This document shows, one piece after another, positions 26,126 through 34,471 of a DNA stretch of 64,000 nucleotides; the first letter of the stretch is position 1, and every line of letters begins with the position of its first letter. This DNA comes from Rhizobium glycinendophyticum (GTDB lineage: Bacteria > Pseudomonadota > Alphaproteobacteria > Rhizobiales > Rhizobiaceae): NCBI RefSeq assembly GCF_006443685.1, contig NZ_VFYP01000001.1:2480001-2544000 (forward strand), written 5' to 3'. The position numbers were made by a program, and so were the translations under genes. The notes under the pieces are model-generated. The model was not told where the DNA came from, made no database searches, and was given only the letters and a program-made list of their open reading frames with translations.

Positions 26126-26497
26126 TCAGGCGTCCACTGTCTCCCGCACATCATCCATTAGAAAATGCACCACGACATAGCGCGTCGAATAAGCTCGGCC
26201 GCTGTCGGATATGCTTTCGACCGTGCCGCCGTCGGCGGGGTGCCACTGGCTGTAATGCGGATTGTTGACGATCAGCGTGATGGCCTTGCCTGTATGCGCC
26301 CCCTGCAGCCGATAGCGGGCCTCGGCGAGCGGCCAGATGCGCTCGTAATCGGCTTGGCTGATGCGGACCTTCAGAGCCTGGCGGTGGATAGCATCGCTAT
26401 GCGTGCCGTCCTCCCGCTGGCGTGCGGGGCTCTCGATGGTGACTTCCTCCGCCCCGTCGAGAATGAAGCTGAATTCCTCCGGCCACATGCGTCTCAT
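26126..26497 (-). CDS. Hypothetical protein
   Basis: This 123-residue soluble protein (MRRMWPEEFSFILDGAEEVT at the start) follows a strong GGAGGAG site; a TTG one codon earlier is less likely. It contains a DYERIWPLAEARYRLQGAH stretch and an acidic C-terminus, with no family recognised. It is the first chromosomal gene after the island, so it would have faced the tRNA 3' end before insertion. Confidence 0.7.
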   Translation of the reverse strand: MRRMWPEEFSFILDGAEEVTIESPARQREDGTHSDAIHRQALKVRISQADYERIWPLAEARYRLQGAHTGKAITLIVNNPHYSQWHPADGGTVESISDSGRAYSTRYVVVHFLMDDVRETVDA

Positions 26498-26706
26498 CAA
26501 ATTGCTCCTCCCCGAGCGGTTTCATGGTGACGCAAGGAGTGTAGCGCGTCTGGCTCGGGAAACAACGCTTCAATGTGTGTTCCACCGTCAAAGCCTGCAT
26601 GCACGCGCACCCGACGCCCCAGCTCGCGCCGCTCCACCGGGCTCAGAGGGAACAGCATCGGCGGTTGCCGGTTCGATCTGTTCAACGCGTTTGAAGGAGA
26701 AATCCC

Positions 26707-26931
26707 ATGCACAGCGAGACAAACCTGCACCGCCCCATAGACAGCGATGGCACCCGCATGATCGGCCCCGGCGCAACCGTTGCCGACGAAACGACCCGCA
26801 CGGAAATCCGTCGACATTATCCGGCATCGGCCTTTCACGGGCCTCTCTTCGAGGCGCGCGACAGGATCGCGCTTGCCATGGCCACGGTCATGCTGATCGG
26901 CCCGCTTGTCGCCCTACCGCTCGGTTTTTAA
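26707..26931 (+). CDS. Small protein with C-terminal membrane segment
   Basis: This 74-residue protein begins after a GAAGGAG site. The first 50 residues are polar; the last 20 (IALAMATVMLIGPLVALPLG) form one membrane helix, so it is probably tail-anchored in the inner membrane. No family is recognised. Confidence 0.65.
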   Translation: MHSETNLHRPIDSDGTRMIGPGATVADETTRTEIRRHYPASAFHGPLFEARDRIALAMATVMLIGPLVALPLGF

Positions 26932-26962
26932 ACGTGAGCCGCAGAAGACACCGGCTGAGGGA

Positions 26963-27298
26963 TCACTCGGTGCAGCCGGTGTCCTTCAGCGCCTGGGCGT
27001 GAAAGCGACGCAGCGCCCCGGCAATATCGCTCTTGCTCATGCCGTGACCTGCAGCATCGAGATCCTCGAACAGACGCGCAATCACATCACCATCGCCGGC
27101 CTCCGCATGGTCTGCCTCGTGCAGGTCGCTGGCATAGCGCCCAAGGTCTTCCCCCGAAAGCCCGATCAACGATCCGGCCCAATAGGCTGCAAGCAGATTG
27201 CGGCGCGCTCGGATACTGCCGAGCGACTCGTCCTCGTGGTGCCGGCGCGGCGAGCGACCCGTCGAATGCTGGCTCGGCAGGGGGCTGTGATGGGGCAT
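26963..27298 (-). CDS. ATPase inhibitor zeta-subunit-like protein (DUF1476)
   Basis: This 111-residue protein has the layout of the alphaproteobacterial F1-ATPase zeta inhibitor. RRNLLAAYWAGSLIGLSGED corresponds to the family's RRNKLLGLWAAEKLGL region, and LHEADHAEAGDGDVIARLFEDL to the ADFEEAGDEDV region. A helical C-terminus follows. The N-terminal inhibitory part, however, is replaced by a His/Arg-rich stretch (PRRHHEDES), so it may be a divergent paralogue rather than the true inhibitor. It lies 30 bases after a small gene on the same strand, with an AAGGAGG site in between. Confidence 0.65.
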   Translation of the reverse strand: MPHHSPLPSQHSTGRSPRRHHEDESLGSIRARRNLLAAYWAGSLIGLSGEDLGRYASDLHEADHAEAGDGDVIARLFEDLDAAGHGMSKSDIAGALRRFHAQALKDTGCTE

Positions 27299-27328
27299 GA
27301 GTTTAGTTCCTCCTTTTTTCGATATGGC

Positions 27329-27628
27329 TCAGTTGTCGGCCGATGCGGTGAGATAGGTGGCGATCGCACCGCAGGCCGGGTTCGCCGCGTCCAGAAGTTC
27401 GGCGAGGCCGATCTGGCCTGTGGTGACGGAAATCGTGGTTCCGACGGCCCACCAGGCATCCTTGCCTGCCCAGTCGAGCAAGGCTGAACCGGTTGTCTGC
27501 AGGCAATCATTCACCTGAGAGACGACGGCAACCGGCGCTTTTGCCTCATCGAGACGGAGGGCCACTTCGGCACCGATCGGATCGACGACGAAAACAGCAA
27601 ACAGCCAGGAAAAGAAATCGCCGATCAT
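27329..27628 (-). CDS. Hypothetical protein with N-terminal hydrophobic segment
   Basis: This 99-residue protein starts MIGDFFSWLFAVFVVDPIGA, a hydrophobic stretch that could be a membrane anchor or uncleaved signal, and has two cysteines further on. No family is recognised. It precedes the zeta-like gene by 30 bases on the same strand, so the two are probably co-transcribed. Confidence 0.6.
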   Translation of the reverse strand: MIGDFFSWLFAVFVVDPIGAEVALRLDEAKAPVAVVSQVNDCLQTTGSALLDWAGKDAWWAVGTTISVTTGQIGLAELLDAANPACGAIATYLTASADN

Positions 27629-28063
27629 CCGGTCACCTTCGTGTTTGCCTTCGGCTTTCCGTGAGCAAGGAGCGGAAGAACACGCGGGTTGGGATAACCG
27701 CGAGGTGACAACGTCTCGCCGGGCGACGCGAATCGTCCAGGGCCGATCAAAAGAGAATCGTGACGGGGCAACTGTCTGGTCCTTGGGCCGGCATGGATGT
27801 CGAAACGGTCCGACATCGCAAGAGCGCCGGCGGCTCTTACCAGAGGGGCCCGGACCAGCGGGTTGGAGCCAAGATGGACAATGATCTTGGCACCTTCAAG
27901 GCACAGAACCGAAGATACTGGAAAACGCAGTCGATCCAACCGCAGAACGGGTCAGGCCATGGGAGCGGGTCTTGTTGAGCCAGCAGTCCCATGGCCTGGG
28001 GGGCGCTACGATCGTACGGCGGACGATCCGACCGGGAGCACCCCCTATCCTCTTCTCGGCCTT
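27629..28063. other. Intergenic stretch without a convincing gene
   Basis: Several short open frames cross this stretch on both strands, but none has a ribosome site or recognisable product. I see no strong hairpin or repeat. Confidence 0.5.
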
Positions 28064-28444
28064 TTACCGACCAATCACCGGGCAGCCGCGCACATTGGCG
28101 AAGATGATCCGGTCGCGGTAACCGTGACGAACGCCTGCGACGACCACCCGACGGGGCGACACATCGGCGATGAAGGCGCGACGCAGTCCATTCCAGCGCG
28201 CCTTCTCAACGGCCTGGTTCGGATGGCACTGTCCACGGCGGTCGGGACGTCCCCAGCCAGGACGATGCCAGTCGGGACGGTGACGATCGTCATAACGCGG
28301 GCCGTCCCAGCCGCGGCCGTCGCGCGGACCTTCGATATAAATGCCCCAGCCGAAATCGTCGGCCGATGCCGTCGAGACAAGGCCGGTCGTCGCCATGATC
28401 GAGACCAGGGCGGCCATTCCAAGTTTGCGAAGCATGCCAGTCAT
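28064..28444 (-). CDS. Exported protein of unknown function
   Basis: This 126-residue protein has a signal peptide (LGMAALVSIMATTGLVSTASA) and should be periplasmic or secreted. The middle is rich in Asp, Arg, Trp, Pro and Gly (RPDWHRPGWGRPDRRG). The C-terminal 55 residues form a compact domain with two cysteines (GQCHPNQAVEKARWNGL and FANVRGCPVIG), a pattern I have seen on small exported rhizobial proteins but cannot name. An AGAGGAG site precedes the ATG. Confidence 0.75.
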   Translation of the reverse strand: MTGMLRKLGMAALVSIMATTGLVSTASADDFGWGIYIEGPRDGRGWDGPRYDDRHRPDWHRPGWGRPDRRGQCHPNQAVEKARWNGLRRAFIADVSPRRVVVAGVRHGYRDRIIFANVRGCPVIGR

Positions 28445-28608
28445 TGCGTGTCTCCTCTCAAAGACCCCGGGCGTTTCGCCCGTCTTGTGTGTCGCGCCCG
28501 CTCTTGCAAGCGATTGAGAGGAGATTAACGCCCGGCGGCTGAACGCAGTCCGAAGTTGCCATTCAGCCGCCGTTCAGGTGCTGCGCCAGGCGATCGGATG
28601 GACCGGAG

Positions 28609-29025
28609 TTAAAGGGATAGTATCACCTCGCGCCGGTGTGGACGGTCTCTATGCTCGACCAGATATATGCCCTGCCAGGTGCCGAGCAGCAGCCGTCCCC
28701 CTGCATAGGGAATGCCAAGTGATACGGGCAACAGGGCGGCCCTGATATGGGCCGGCATATCGTCGGGCCCTTCGTCCCGGTGGATGATGTAGCTCATCGA
28801 AGGATCTGTTGCGGGTGGCACAAGGCGTCGAAAGAAAGCTTGGAGATCGACCTTCACGGACGGATCTGCATTCTCCTGAATCAGCAGCGAACAGGAGGTA
28901 TGGCGCACAAAGACCGTCAGCACCCCGTCTTCCCCAGGCGCCTGACGGACAAGATCCTCAGCCTGTTCGGTGAATTCGTACAGCCCAGGCCCGCAGGTGT
29001 CGATCGTGATGCGTCGCTGTGCCAT
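28609..29025 (-). CDS. YjbQ family (UPF0047) protein
   Basis: This 138-residue protein has the usual length and motifs of the YjbQ/UPF0047 family: GLYEFTEQ near residue 14, VFVRHTSCSLLIQENADPS near 40-58, DDMPAHIRAALLP near 90, and LGTWQGIYLVEHRDRPHRRE near the end. Members can have thiamine-phosphate synthase activity in vitro, but the physiological role is open. ATG 29025 (MAQRR) follows GAGG, and the frame extends ten codons further to 29055. Conserved histidines are intact. Confidence 0.9.
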   Translation of the reverse strand: MAQRRITIDTCGPGLYEFTEQAEDLVRQAPGEDGVLTVFVRHTSCSLLIQENADPSVKVDLQAFFRRLVPPATDPSMSYIIHRDEGPDDMPAHIRAALLPVSLGIPYAGGRLLLGTWQGIYLVEHRDRPHRREVILSL

Positions 29026-29173
29026 GTCTCGATCCTCGTCCGACGGCTGTTGCATGATGCCCTCAAAATCGGGCGGAGTACCAGGAGGCCCCTAGCGGGC
29101 TTCCCAGGCAGTCTGTAGTGTCGCGTCCGACCCACTGCAAGACGCCAGTCCCCATGCGATAAAGGATGCCACG

Positions 29174-29635
29174 ATGAGCCTGATCGACACCATCGACAAA
29201 CAGGAAGCCCATCTTGTTTTCAAGGCTTTCGATGAACTTGCCGCTCTCGATCTCGGCCAGCGGCTCGTCACGCTTGCGCTGTCGCAGAAAGCCCCTGTCG
29301 TCATCGACATCCGCACGCCGGACCGCACGCTGTTCCATGCCGCCCTGCCCGGCGCCTCGCCGGACAACGACCACTGGGCCCGTCGCAAGAGCAATGTGGC
29401 ACTGCGTTTCCACAAGGCGTCTCTGCGGGTTGGCGAAACCAACAGGCTTCGCGACCGCGGGGTGACGCCGGACCTGGGGCTCGACCCGCTCGACTATGCC
29501 GATCACGGAGGCAGCTTCCCGATCCGTGTCGCCGGCACCGGCGTCGTTGCGGCGGTCACGGTGTCTGGCCTGAAATCCCAGGAGGATCACGACATGATCA
29601 TCGCCGTGCTTGAAGATATGCTCGGCAAGGCCTGA
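29174..29635 (+). CDS. UPF0303 / heme-degrading-domain (HbpS-like) protein
   Basis: This 153-residue protein matches the UPF0303/DUF336 family: APVVIDIRTPDRTLFHAALP near 40-59, DNDHWARRKSNVALRFHKAS near 64-83, and GSFPIRVAGTGVVAAVTVSG near 112-131. The family shares the fold of heme-binding HbpS proteins. The reaction in this subgroup is not established. It is divergent from the yjbQ-like gene and convergent with an NTF2-like gene. Confidence 0.88.
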   Translation: MSLIDTIDKQEAHLVFKAFDELAALDLGQRLVTLALSQKAPVVIDIRTPDRTLFHAALPGASPDNDHWARRKSNVALRFHKASLRVGETNRLRDRGVTPDLGLDPLDYADHGGSFPIRVAGTGVVAAVTVSGLKSQEDHDMIIAVLEDMLGKA

Positions 29636-29653
29636 GCGAAACCCCGTCGGCCC

Positions 29654-30034
29654 TTATGGCTGGACAGCACAGAACAGGCTGAGGCGGCTGAACAGATCCG
29701 CCTCCCGTTCCAGCACCATGACAGCCGGGAGCGCATAAGGTCCCGCTTCGCCGTCGGCTGCGGTGTCCACGCCCCGCCGGTTCTGGCCATTCAGCGTGCA
29801 TTCGACCGCGACACGAAATCCCGCTTCGTCCACCATAACCACGCCATCGGTGAGGGTCATTTCATGGCGCAACACATAGGCGGAAAGCGTATCGCGAAAC
29901 GAAGCCCGGCCTATGACCCGGATGCCGTCCGGCAGGTCCAGGATCGCGTCCTCGTCGAAACACGTTATCAGACCCGGAAAATCATGGTGGTTCAAAGCAT
30001 CAATGACGGCAAGCGCCTGATCTTTCACGGACAT
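29654..30034 (-). CDS. NTF2/SnoaL-like protein
   Basis: This 126-residue protein has the cone-shaped NTF2-like layout: an N-terminal helix (VIDALNHHDFPGLITCFDED), strand-turn (DLPDGIRVIGRASFRDTL), and a set of beta strands ending in LSLFCAVQP. Such proteins act as small-molecule isomerases, cyclases or binding modules. No catalytic residues can be assigned with confidence. It is convergent with the UPF0303 gene. Confidence 0.75.
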   Translation of the reverse strand: MSVKDQALAVIDALNHHDFPGLITCFDEDAILDLPDGIRVIGRASFRDTLSAYVLRHEMTLTDGVVMVDEAGFRVAVECTLNGQNRRGVDTAADGEAGPYALPAVMVLEREADLFSRLSLFCAVQP

Positions 30035-30124
30035 CGGCCTCTCCTCTTGTCCCGATGAAAGATAGGCCTCGATATCTGCCTGACAAGAGAGAACCAGGAG
30101 AGCGGCGGCAGGATCCGCTTTGGC

Positions 30125-31048
30125 TTAGGGTATCGGCCTCAAGGCACGTCGCGCCGCCTCCACCACCGCCTGCGTCACCGGCTGCATCAGCCGGAGAACC
30201 GAGCGGCTGACATGCCAGTAGAGCGGCACGTCGAGCGGGCAGTCGGCCTTCAGCACCCTCAACCGTCTTTCGGCGAGAGCTGGTGCTGCGAGAGCCTCGG
30301 GGTTCATGCCCCAGCCGAGGCCGGCTGCGGCTGCATCGACAAACGCCTGGCTGGAGGGTAGCCAGTGCGACGGACCGGCGAGGGACGTGCCAAACGCCTG
30401 CTCGGCCCAGCGGCTCTGCAGCCGATCCTTGGCGTTGAAAGTCAGCATCGGCGCCCGCTGCAGACCCGCCGGCGTCACCCCCTCTTCTCCGAACCAGCGC
30501 CGGCAGAAGTCTGGGCTGGCGGTCGCCAGATAACGCAAGGCCCCAAGCGGCAGACAATCGCATCCCTGGACGGGCCGCGAGGCACTGCTGATCGCCGCCC
30601 GCACCTCACCGCGTTTCAGCCAATCGGCGCTGTGATCCTGATCATCGACAACGAGATCAAACAAAAACTCGCCGGCCGCCAGGGCCGGCAGGAACCAGGT
30701 CGCCAGACTGTCGGCATTCACAGCAATCCGAACGGCTGGCCAAGCACGCGCATCCGCACCAGTCGTGCCCGATGCAAGAGCACCCGGTTCACGACCTATG
30801 CCAAGATCGGTGCGCAACTCCTGTTCGAGCAACCGCAGCTCTTCGGCATGACGAAAGACGCGCGCTCCAGCCTCGGTTGCCCGACACGGCTGTGAGCGAA
30901 TTATAAGAGGTGTACCGACCTGCTCTTCCAGCAGCCGAATGCGCTGGGAGACCGCCGATTGTGTCAGTCCCAGCAAGCGCGCCGCCCGCTCGAAGCTCCC
31001 ATTGCGCAAAATGGCAGAGAGGGCTGCCAATTGGGTCGGATCAAACAT
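30125..31048 (-). CDS. ArgP/LysG-like LysR-type regulator
   Basis: This 307-residue LysR-type regulator starts MFDPTQLAALSAILRNGSFE, with the helix-turn-helix GSFERAARLLGLTQSAVSQR near residues 17-36 and a substrate-binding domain after about residue 90. The short pre-HTH segment and the pattern ALRYLATASPDFCRRWF are typical of the ArgP/LysG group. This group senses lysine or arginine and activates a LysE/ArgO exporter. It is divergently transcribed from exactly such a gene, with 82 bases between the starts. The open frame continues to 31327, but that part overlaps the exporter. Confidence 0.9.
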   Translation of the reverse strand: MFDPTQLAALSAILRNGSFERAARLLGLTQSAVSQRIRLLEEQVGTPLIIRSQPCRATEAGARVFRHAEELRLLEQELRTDLGIGREPGALASGTTGADARAWPAVRIAVNADSLATWFLPALAAGEFLFDLVVDDQDHSADWLKRGEVRAAISSASRPVQGCDCLPLGALRYLATASPDFCRRWFGEEGVTPAGLQRAPMLTFNAKDRLQSRWAEQAFGTSLAGPSHWLPSSQAFVDAAAAGLGWGMNPEALAAPALAERRLRVLKADCPLDVPLYWHVSRSVLRLMQPVTQAVVEAARRALRPIP

Positions 31049-31130
31049 CGATGGCTCTAATGTGAGATTAAAAGATTGAATTTCTCTAATGCCCGAGAGC
31101 GCAGTAGTCAAAGCCGTACCACCAGAGACC

Positions 31131-31736
31131 ATGAAGATGCTTCCAGCCCTGACCGCCGGCTTCCTGCTTGGCCTGAGCCTGATCGTCGCGATCGGCGCGC
31201 AGAATGCCTTCATCCTGCGCCAGGGCTTGCGGCGTGAACATGTCCTGCCGCTTGTACTGACCTGCGCTGTGTCCGACGCGTTGCTCATCGTGCTCGGCGT
31301 CGGTGGCTTTGCCACCGTGCTGGCCAACGTCGTCTGGCTCGAACCTCTGATGCGTTATGCCGGCGCCGCCTTCCTGCTGGTCTATGCCTTCAGAAGCCTG
31401 AGGAGTGCGCTCACCGGCGGCAATGCCCTAACGGCAGACGCGGGCAGCGGAAGCAGTCTCAAAGCCGCGCTCCTGACCTGCCTCGCGCTCACCTGGCTGA
31501 ACCCGCACGTCTATCTCGACACGGTCGTTTTGCTGGGATCGATCTCCACCCGCTATCCCGGACAGGAGGCTGCATTCGCGTTTGGCGCGATGGCGGCGTC
31601 CTTCCTCTTTTTTTTCAGCCTCGGGTATGGCGCCCGGCTGCTGGCACCGCTGTTTGCCAAGCCCGTCGCCTGGAGACTGCTCGACGCCGTGATTGCGCTG
31701 GTGATGACGTCGATCGGTATAAGCCTGCTATGTTGA
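31131..31736 (+). CDS. LysE/ArgO-family amino-acid exporter
   Basis: This 201-residue inner-membrane protein has about six hydrophobic segments. The LysE hallmarks LIVAIGAQNAFILRQGLRRE near residues 17-36 and LALTWLNPHVYLDTVVLLG near 116-134 are present. It should export basic amino acids such as lysine or arginine. Starts at 31131 or 31137 fit best; the frame extends to 31089. The adjacent divergent LysR regulator is the expected control partner. Confidence 0.92.
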   Translation: MKMLPALTAGFLLGLSLIVAIGAQNAFILRQGLRREHVLPLVLTCAVSDALLIVLGVGGFATVLANVVWLEPLMRYAGAAFLLVYAFRSLRSALTGGNALTADAGSGSSLKAALLTCLALTWLNPHVYLDTVVLLGSISTRYPGQEAAFAFGAMAASFLFFFSLGYGARLLAPLFAKPVAWRLLDAVIALVMTSIGISLLC

Positions 31737-31765
31737 GGCCTAAATGCCGTTGCTCCACTGCAACG

Positions 31766-32851
31766 CTAGAAATCCAAAAAGCCGCGGGCGCGCCATTCCG
31801 ACTTGGGGACAGGCTTACCCACCGAAAGCGAGAATTTCAGCACTTGGGTCACATCATCGTCAACCTCACACCGCACGCCGATGTTGATCCAGTCTCCACC
31901 GATATCGCGAAATGCCGTGAGTGGTGCCTCAACGACATTCCCTTGCTTCAGAGGCAAAACCGGCAGCGCGAACGGGGTGAACGAGGGCTTACCCCTTCGC
32001 AGTTGCTGGCTCAACTCCGTACCACACAAAATGAAGCCACGCTCTTGGCGGTTGAGCCCGGCCATCCCCGTCGCGGCGGCCTCGTCGCCGGAAATCGCGT
32101 GGGAGAACAGCTTCTTCACCGTGCGCGGAACGAGCGCGGCCTCCTTGATCGGCTTTTCCTTCGCCTCCGCCGCAGCCTTCGCCTCGGCCGCCTTTTTCTC
32201 TTCCGCCGTCGGCTGGGGTGCGGCGGGCGGCGCAGCTTCGGCCCCTTCGCCTTCGGCGGCCTCGGCGGCCGCGTCCGGCATCGGCGCCTCCTCGGGCAAA
32301 GTGGCCTCGGGCAGATCGATGTCCGGCTGCGGCGTGGCGGCGGCCACGTCTTGCTCCGCCTCCTCCAACTCTGCGGCCGTCTCAGGGGTCAAGTCCGCTT
32401 CCGCCTCGGTCCCCTTCGAGATCTCCGGCCCGGAATCCTTCTCGGCAAACTTCACCACCGGCCGCAGGACCGGGATGGGCGCCTGACCGGCATCCGGCAG
32501 CTTGGGTTGCTCTTCGGCCTGCGGGGCGGCTGGCGGCGGCTCTGGAGGTGGCGGAGGCTCGGCCTCCGGCTTTTCCGGCTCCGGTGCAGGCGGTGGCTCT
32601 GGCGCCTTCGGCTCCTCGGCCGCGGGTTCCTCGGGTTTGGCCGCCTCGGCAGGCGGCTCTTCTGCCGCCGGCTCCGGCGGCGCAACCAGGCTCACCTCGA
32701 CCACCTGCTCTTCGGCCTGAGGCTCCGGCTGAAAAATGAGGGACAGCAGCAAAACGCCCGCCACGACCGCATGCAGCAGCAGCGAGATGGTAAGCCCGCT
32801 AACCGGGCGCCACCAGCGTTTCACACTCTCATCAACCATTGACAGATCCAT
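31766..32851 (-). CDS. TonB-like DUF930 domain protein
   Basis: This 361-residue protein has a single membrane segment near the N-terminus (GLTISLLLHAVVAGVLLLSL), like TonB and TolA. A Pro/Glu/Ala-rich periplasmic spacer of about 190 residues follows. The C-terminal DUF930 domain (GFILCGTELSQQLRRGKPSF and DIGGDWINIGVRCEVDDD) holds two cysteines. Such proteins are common in Rhizobiaceae, and the layout suggests a span across the periplasm. Partners ExbB/ExbD are not in view. A 54-bp imperfect palindrome lies directly upstream of the start. Confidence 0.87.
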   Translation of the reverse strand: MDLSMVDESVKRWWRPVSGLTISLLLHAVVAGVLLLSLIFQPEPQAEEQVVEVSLVAPPEPAAEEPPAEAAKPEEPAAEEPKAPEPPPAPEPEKPEAEPPPPPEPPPAAPQAEEQPKLPDAGQAPIPVLRPVVKFAEKDSGPEISKGTEAEADLTPETAAELEEAEQDVAAATPQPDIDLPEATLPEEAPMPDAAAEAAEGEGAEAAPPAAPQPTAEEKKAAEAKAAAEAKEKPIKEAALVPRTVKKLFSHAISGDEAAATGMAGLNRQERGFILCGTELSQQLRRGKPSFTPFALPVLPLKQGNVVEAPLTAFRDIGGDWINIGVRCEVDDDVTQVLKFSLSVGKPVPKSEWRARGFLDF

Positions 32852-32858
32852 ACCGAGG

Positions 32859-32912
32859 ATTGCGGCGAAAAGGGAGGCGCTATGTGATCACATGCGCCTC
32901 TTTCGCCGCAAT
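32859..32912. repeat. 54-bp imperfect palindrome
   Basis: ATTGCGGCGAAA (32859-32870) pairs with TTTCGCCGCAAT (32901-32912). GAGGCGC pairs with GCGCCTC, and ATGTGA with TCACAT, leaving only small bulges (AGG and T) and no loop. The 25-bp stem lies between the DUF930 start and the TA module and may be a cruciform or REP-like element. Confidence 0.75.
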
Positions 32913-32983
32913 GGCTCTCCGGGACTTTGGCGGAACGCCACTTCATGTTAGTATGACCAGAATTCTAGTCAGGAGGCGCTACC

Positions 32984-33217
32984 ATGACGACTGTCAATAT
33001 CGTAACCGCCAAGGCCCATCTCAGCGAGTTGGTAGGAAAAGCCGAGAATGGCGAAATCATCGAGATCGAGCGACACGGCAAGCCCGTAGCCCGCCTTGTC
33101 GCCGCTGAAGCGCCGAGGGAGCCGTTCGATTTCAACTGGTTGGAAGACGTGGCCCGAAGCATGCCGACGACTGAACCAGACGGCGTTCGTCGTCTGCGGG
33201 ACGAAGATCGCTATTGA
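32984..33217 (+). CDS. Phd/YefM-family antitoxin
   Basis: This 77-residue protein matches the Phd/YefM antitoxin pattern: VNIVTAKAHLSELVGKAENG near residues 4-23, followed by EIIEIERHGKPVARLV, which forms the DNA-binding fold. The acidic C-terminus should wrap the toxin. Its stop overlaps the ATG of a PIN-domain toxin by one base. The pair should be autoregulated through the antitoxin. Confidence 0.88.
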   Translation: MTTVNIVTAKAHLSELVGKAENGEIIEIERHGKPVARLVAAEAPREPFDFNWLEDVARSMPTTEPDGVRRLRDEDRY

Positions 33218-33639
33218 TGGTTTATCTCGACACGTCCGTCATCGTGGCACTTCTGACCAACGAACCGGCCGCTGGCCGTGTCACCGACTGGCTGAAGACG
33301 AAGCCAGTAGGCACGCTGTATATCTCGGGCTGGGTCATCACGGAATTCTCATCCGCCCTGGCGCAGAAAGTCCGCACCGGACAGATCAACCTCCAGCAGC
33401 GCGAAACGGCGCTGACAGCCTTCAACCGGCTCGTTTCGCGCTCCCTGATCACTCTCCCTGTGGGAAATGCCGACTACGCGGCTGCGGCACGCTTTTGCGA
33501 TAGGTTTGAACTGGGCCTGCGCGCCGCCGACAGCCTCCATCTCGTCGTCGCCCTCACTGCCGGCCTGCCCATGGCGACCCTCGACGTTATCCTTGCAAGG
33601 GCATGCAAAGCCGTCGGCCTGCCCGTTGAAACGCCATGA
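33217..33639 (+). CDS. VapC-type PIN-domain toxin
   Basis: This 140-residue protein is a PIN-domain ribonuclease. The acidic metal-binding residues are all visible: Asp in MVYLDTSVIVALL near 5, Glu in WVITEFSSAL near 43, Asp in GLRAADSLHLVVAL near 99, and Asp in MATLDVILARA near 118. The ATG at 33217 overlaps the antitoxin stop; a TTG codon earlier is unlikely. It forms a type II toxin-antitoxin pair with the Phd-like protein. Confidence 0.9.
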   Translation: MVYLDTSVIVALLTNEPAAGRVTDWLKTKPVGTLYISGWVITEFSSALAQKVRTGQINLQQRETALTAFNRLVSRSLITLPVGNADYAAAARFCDRFELGLRAADSLHLVVALTAGLPMATLDVILARACKAVGLPVETP

Positions 33640-33752
33640 CGCGAAATGCGATCGGCCTTTCGCGATCTCCCCATCTTGTGCCCGTGAATGCCGGGTCGCG
33701 CCGCAAGTATTGCAGATAATGCAAATTGACCTTATCTTGGAGATGAGGAGAA

Positions 33753-34028
33753 ATGATGATGGCCGAATTGAGCATAACGTCACGCGGACAGGTCACCTTT
33801 CGTAAGGAAGTCCTTCAGCATCTCGGCCTGAAGCCGGGAGACAAGATTGAAATCGATCTTTTGCCGGATGGCCGGGCAACACTCTCCGCTGCGCGGCCGA
33901 AGGGCACATTCCATGATGTGGCTGGCGTTTTACAGGGGCGGACCAACGATCGCGTCCTCTCCCTCGACGAGCTCGACCAAGCTATTTCCGAGGCAGGCGC
34001 TCGTGCGGGACTGGGTGACGACGCGTGA
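33753..34028 (+). CDS. AbrB/SpoVT-type antitoxin
   Basis: This 91-residue protein begins MMMAELSITSRGQVTFRKEV, the swapped-hairpin AbrB DNA-binding motif, with HLGLKPGDKIEIDLLPDGR following. The acidic C-terminal half should bind the toxin. Three consecutive ATGs make the exact start uncertain by two codons. It overlaps the following PIN-domain gene by four bases (GTGA). Confidence 0.87.
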   Translation: MMMAELSITSRGQVTFRKEVLQHLGLKPGDKIEIDLLPDGRATLSAARPKGTFHDVAGVLQGRTNDRVLSLDELDQAISEAGARAGLGDDA

Positions 34029-34423
34029 AAATCACGGCGGACACCAATGTGCTTCTTCGGGCCGTCGTGGGCGATGACCCGATCCAGGCCAAGGCAGCCG
34101 TCGAAGCGCTCGCCGAGGCGGAATTGGTGGCGATAACCCTACAGGCGCTGTGCGAACTTGTATGGGTCCTTGATCGTCACTACGGCGTCGCACGGAATGA
34201 CATCGCAGCTGTCATCGAACGTCTTCTGAATACGAGGAATGTCGTCGTCGATCGTGTCGCTGTGCAGGCGGGCCTGGCGTTGTTGAATGCAGGCGGCGAT
34301 TTCGCCGACGGCGTTATCGCCTTTACCGGGCGTATGATGGGCGCCGAACATTTCGTCTCTTTTGATCGCAAGGCTATCAGATTGCTGAATGCGACCGGCG
34401 AAGGGGCCGTGCTTCTTCCCTGA
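34025..34423 (+). CDS. VapC-type PIN-domain toxin (second module)
   Basis: This 132-residue PIN-domain protein starts with GTG inside the antitoxin's last codons. The expected acidic residues are in ITADTNVLLRAVVGDD near 5, LQALCELVWVLDR near 44, GGDFADGVIAFTG near 98, and VSFDRKAIRLL near 116. It is only distantly similar to the PIN toxin 400 bases upstream, so the two modules arrived or diverged separately rather than by recent duplication. Confidence 0.88.
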   Translation: MKITADTNVLLRAVVGDDPIQAKAAVEALAEAELVAITLQALCELVWVLDRHYGVARNDIAAVIERLLNTRNVVVDRVAVQAGLALLNAGGDFADGVIAFTGRMMGAEHFVSFDRKAIRLLNATGEGAVLLP

Positions 34424-34471
34424 TTGTCGACAGCCCTTCCTTCGTCCATCTCGTAGTCCAGCCGGCATCAA

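Noticed and set aside
25843..26154. 103-codon minus-strand open frame spanning attR
   Set aside because: It crosses the island boundary, has no ribosome site and resembles nothing; it would be created by integration.
27625..27939. 104-codon minus-strand and overlapping plus-strand frames
   Set aside because: Neither has a ribosome site or a plausible product, so the region is listed as intergenic.
31748..31765. Hairpin CGTTGC/GCAACG between the exporter and DUF930 genes
   Set aside because: A 6-bp stem without a T-run on either strand is not enough to call a terminator.
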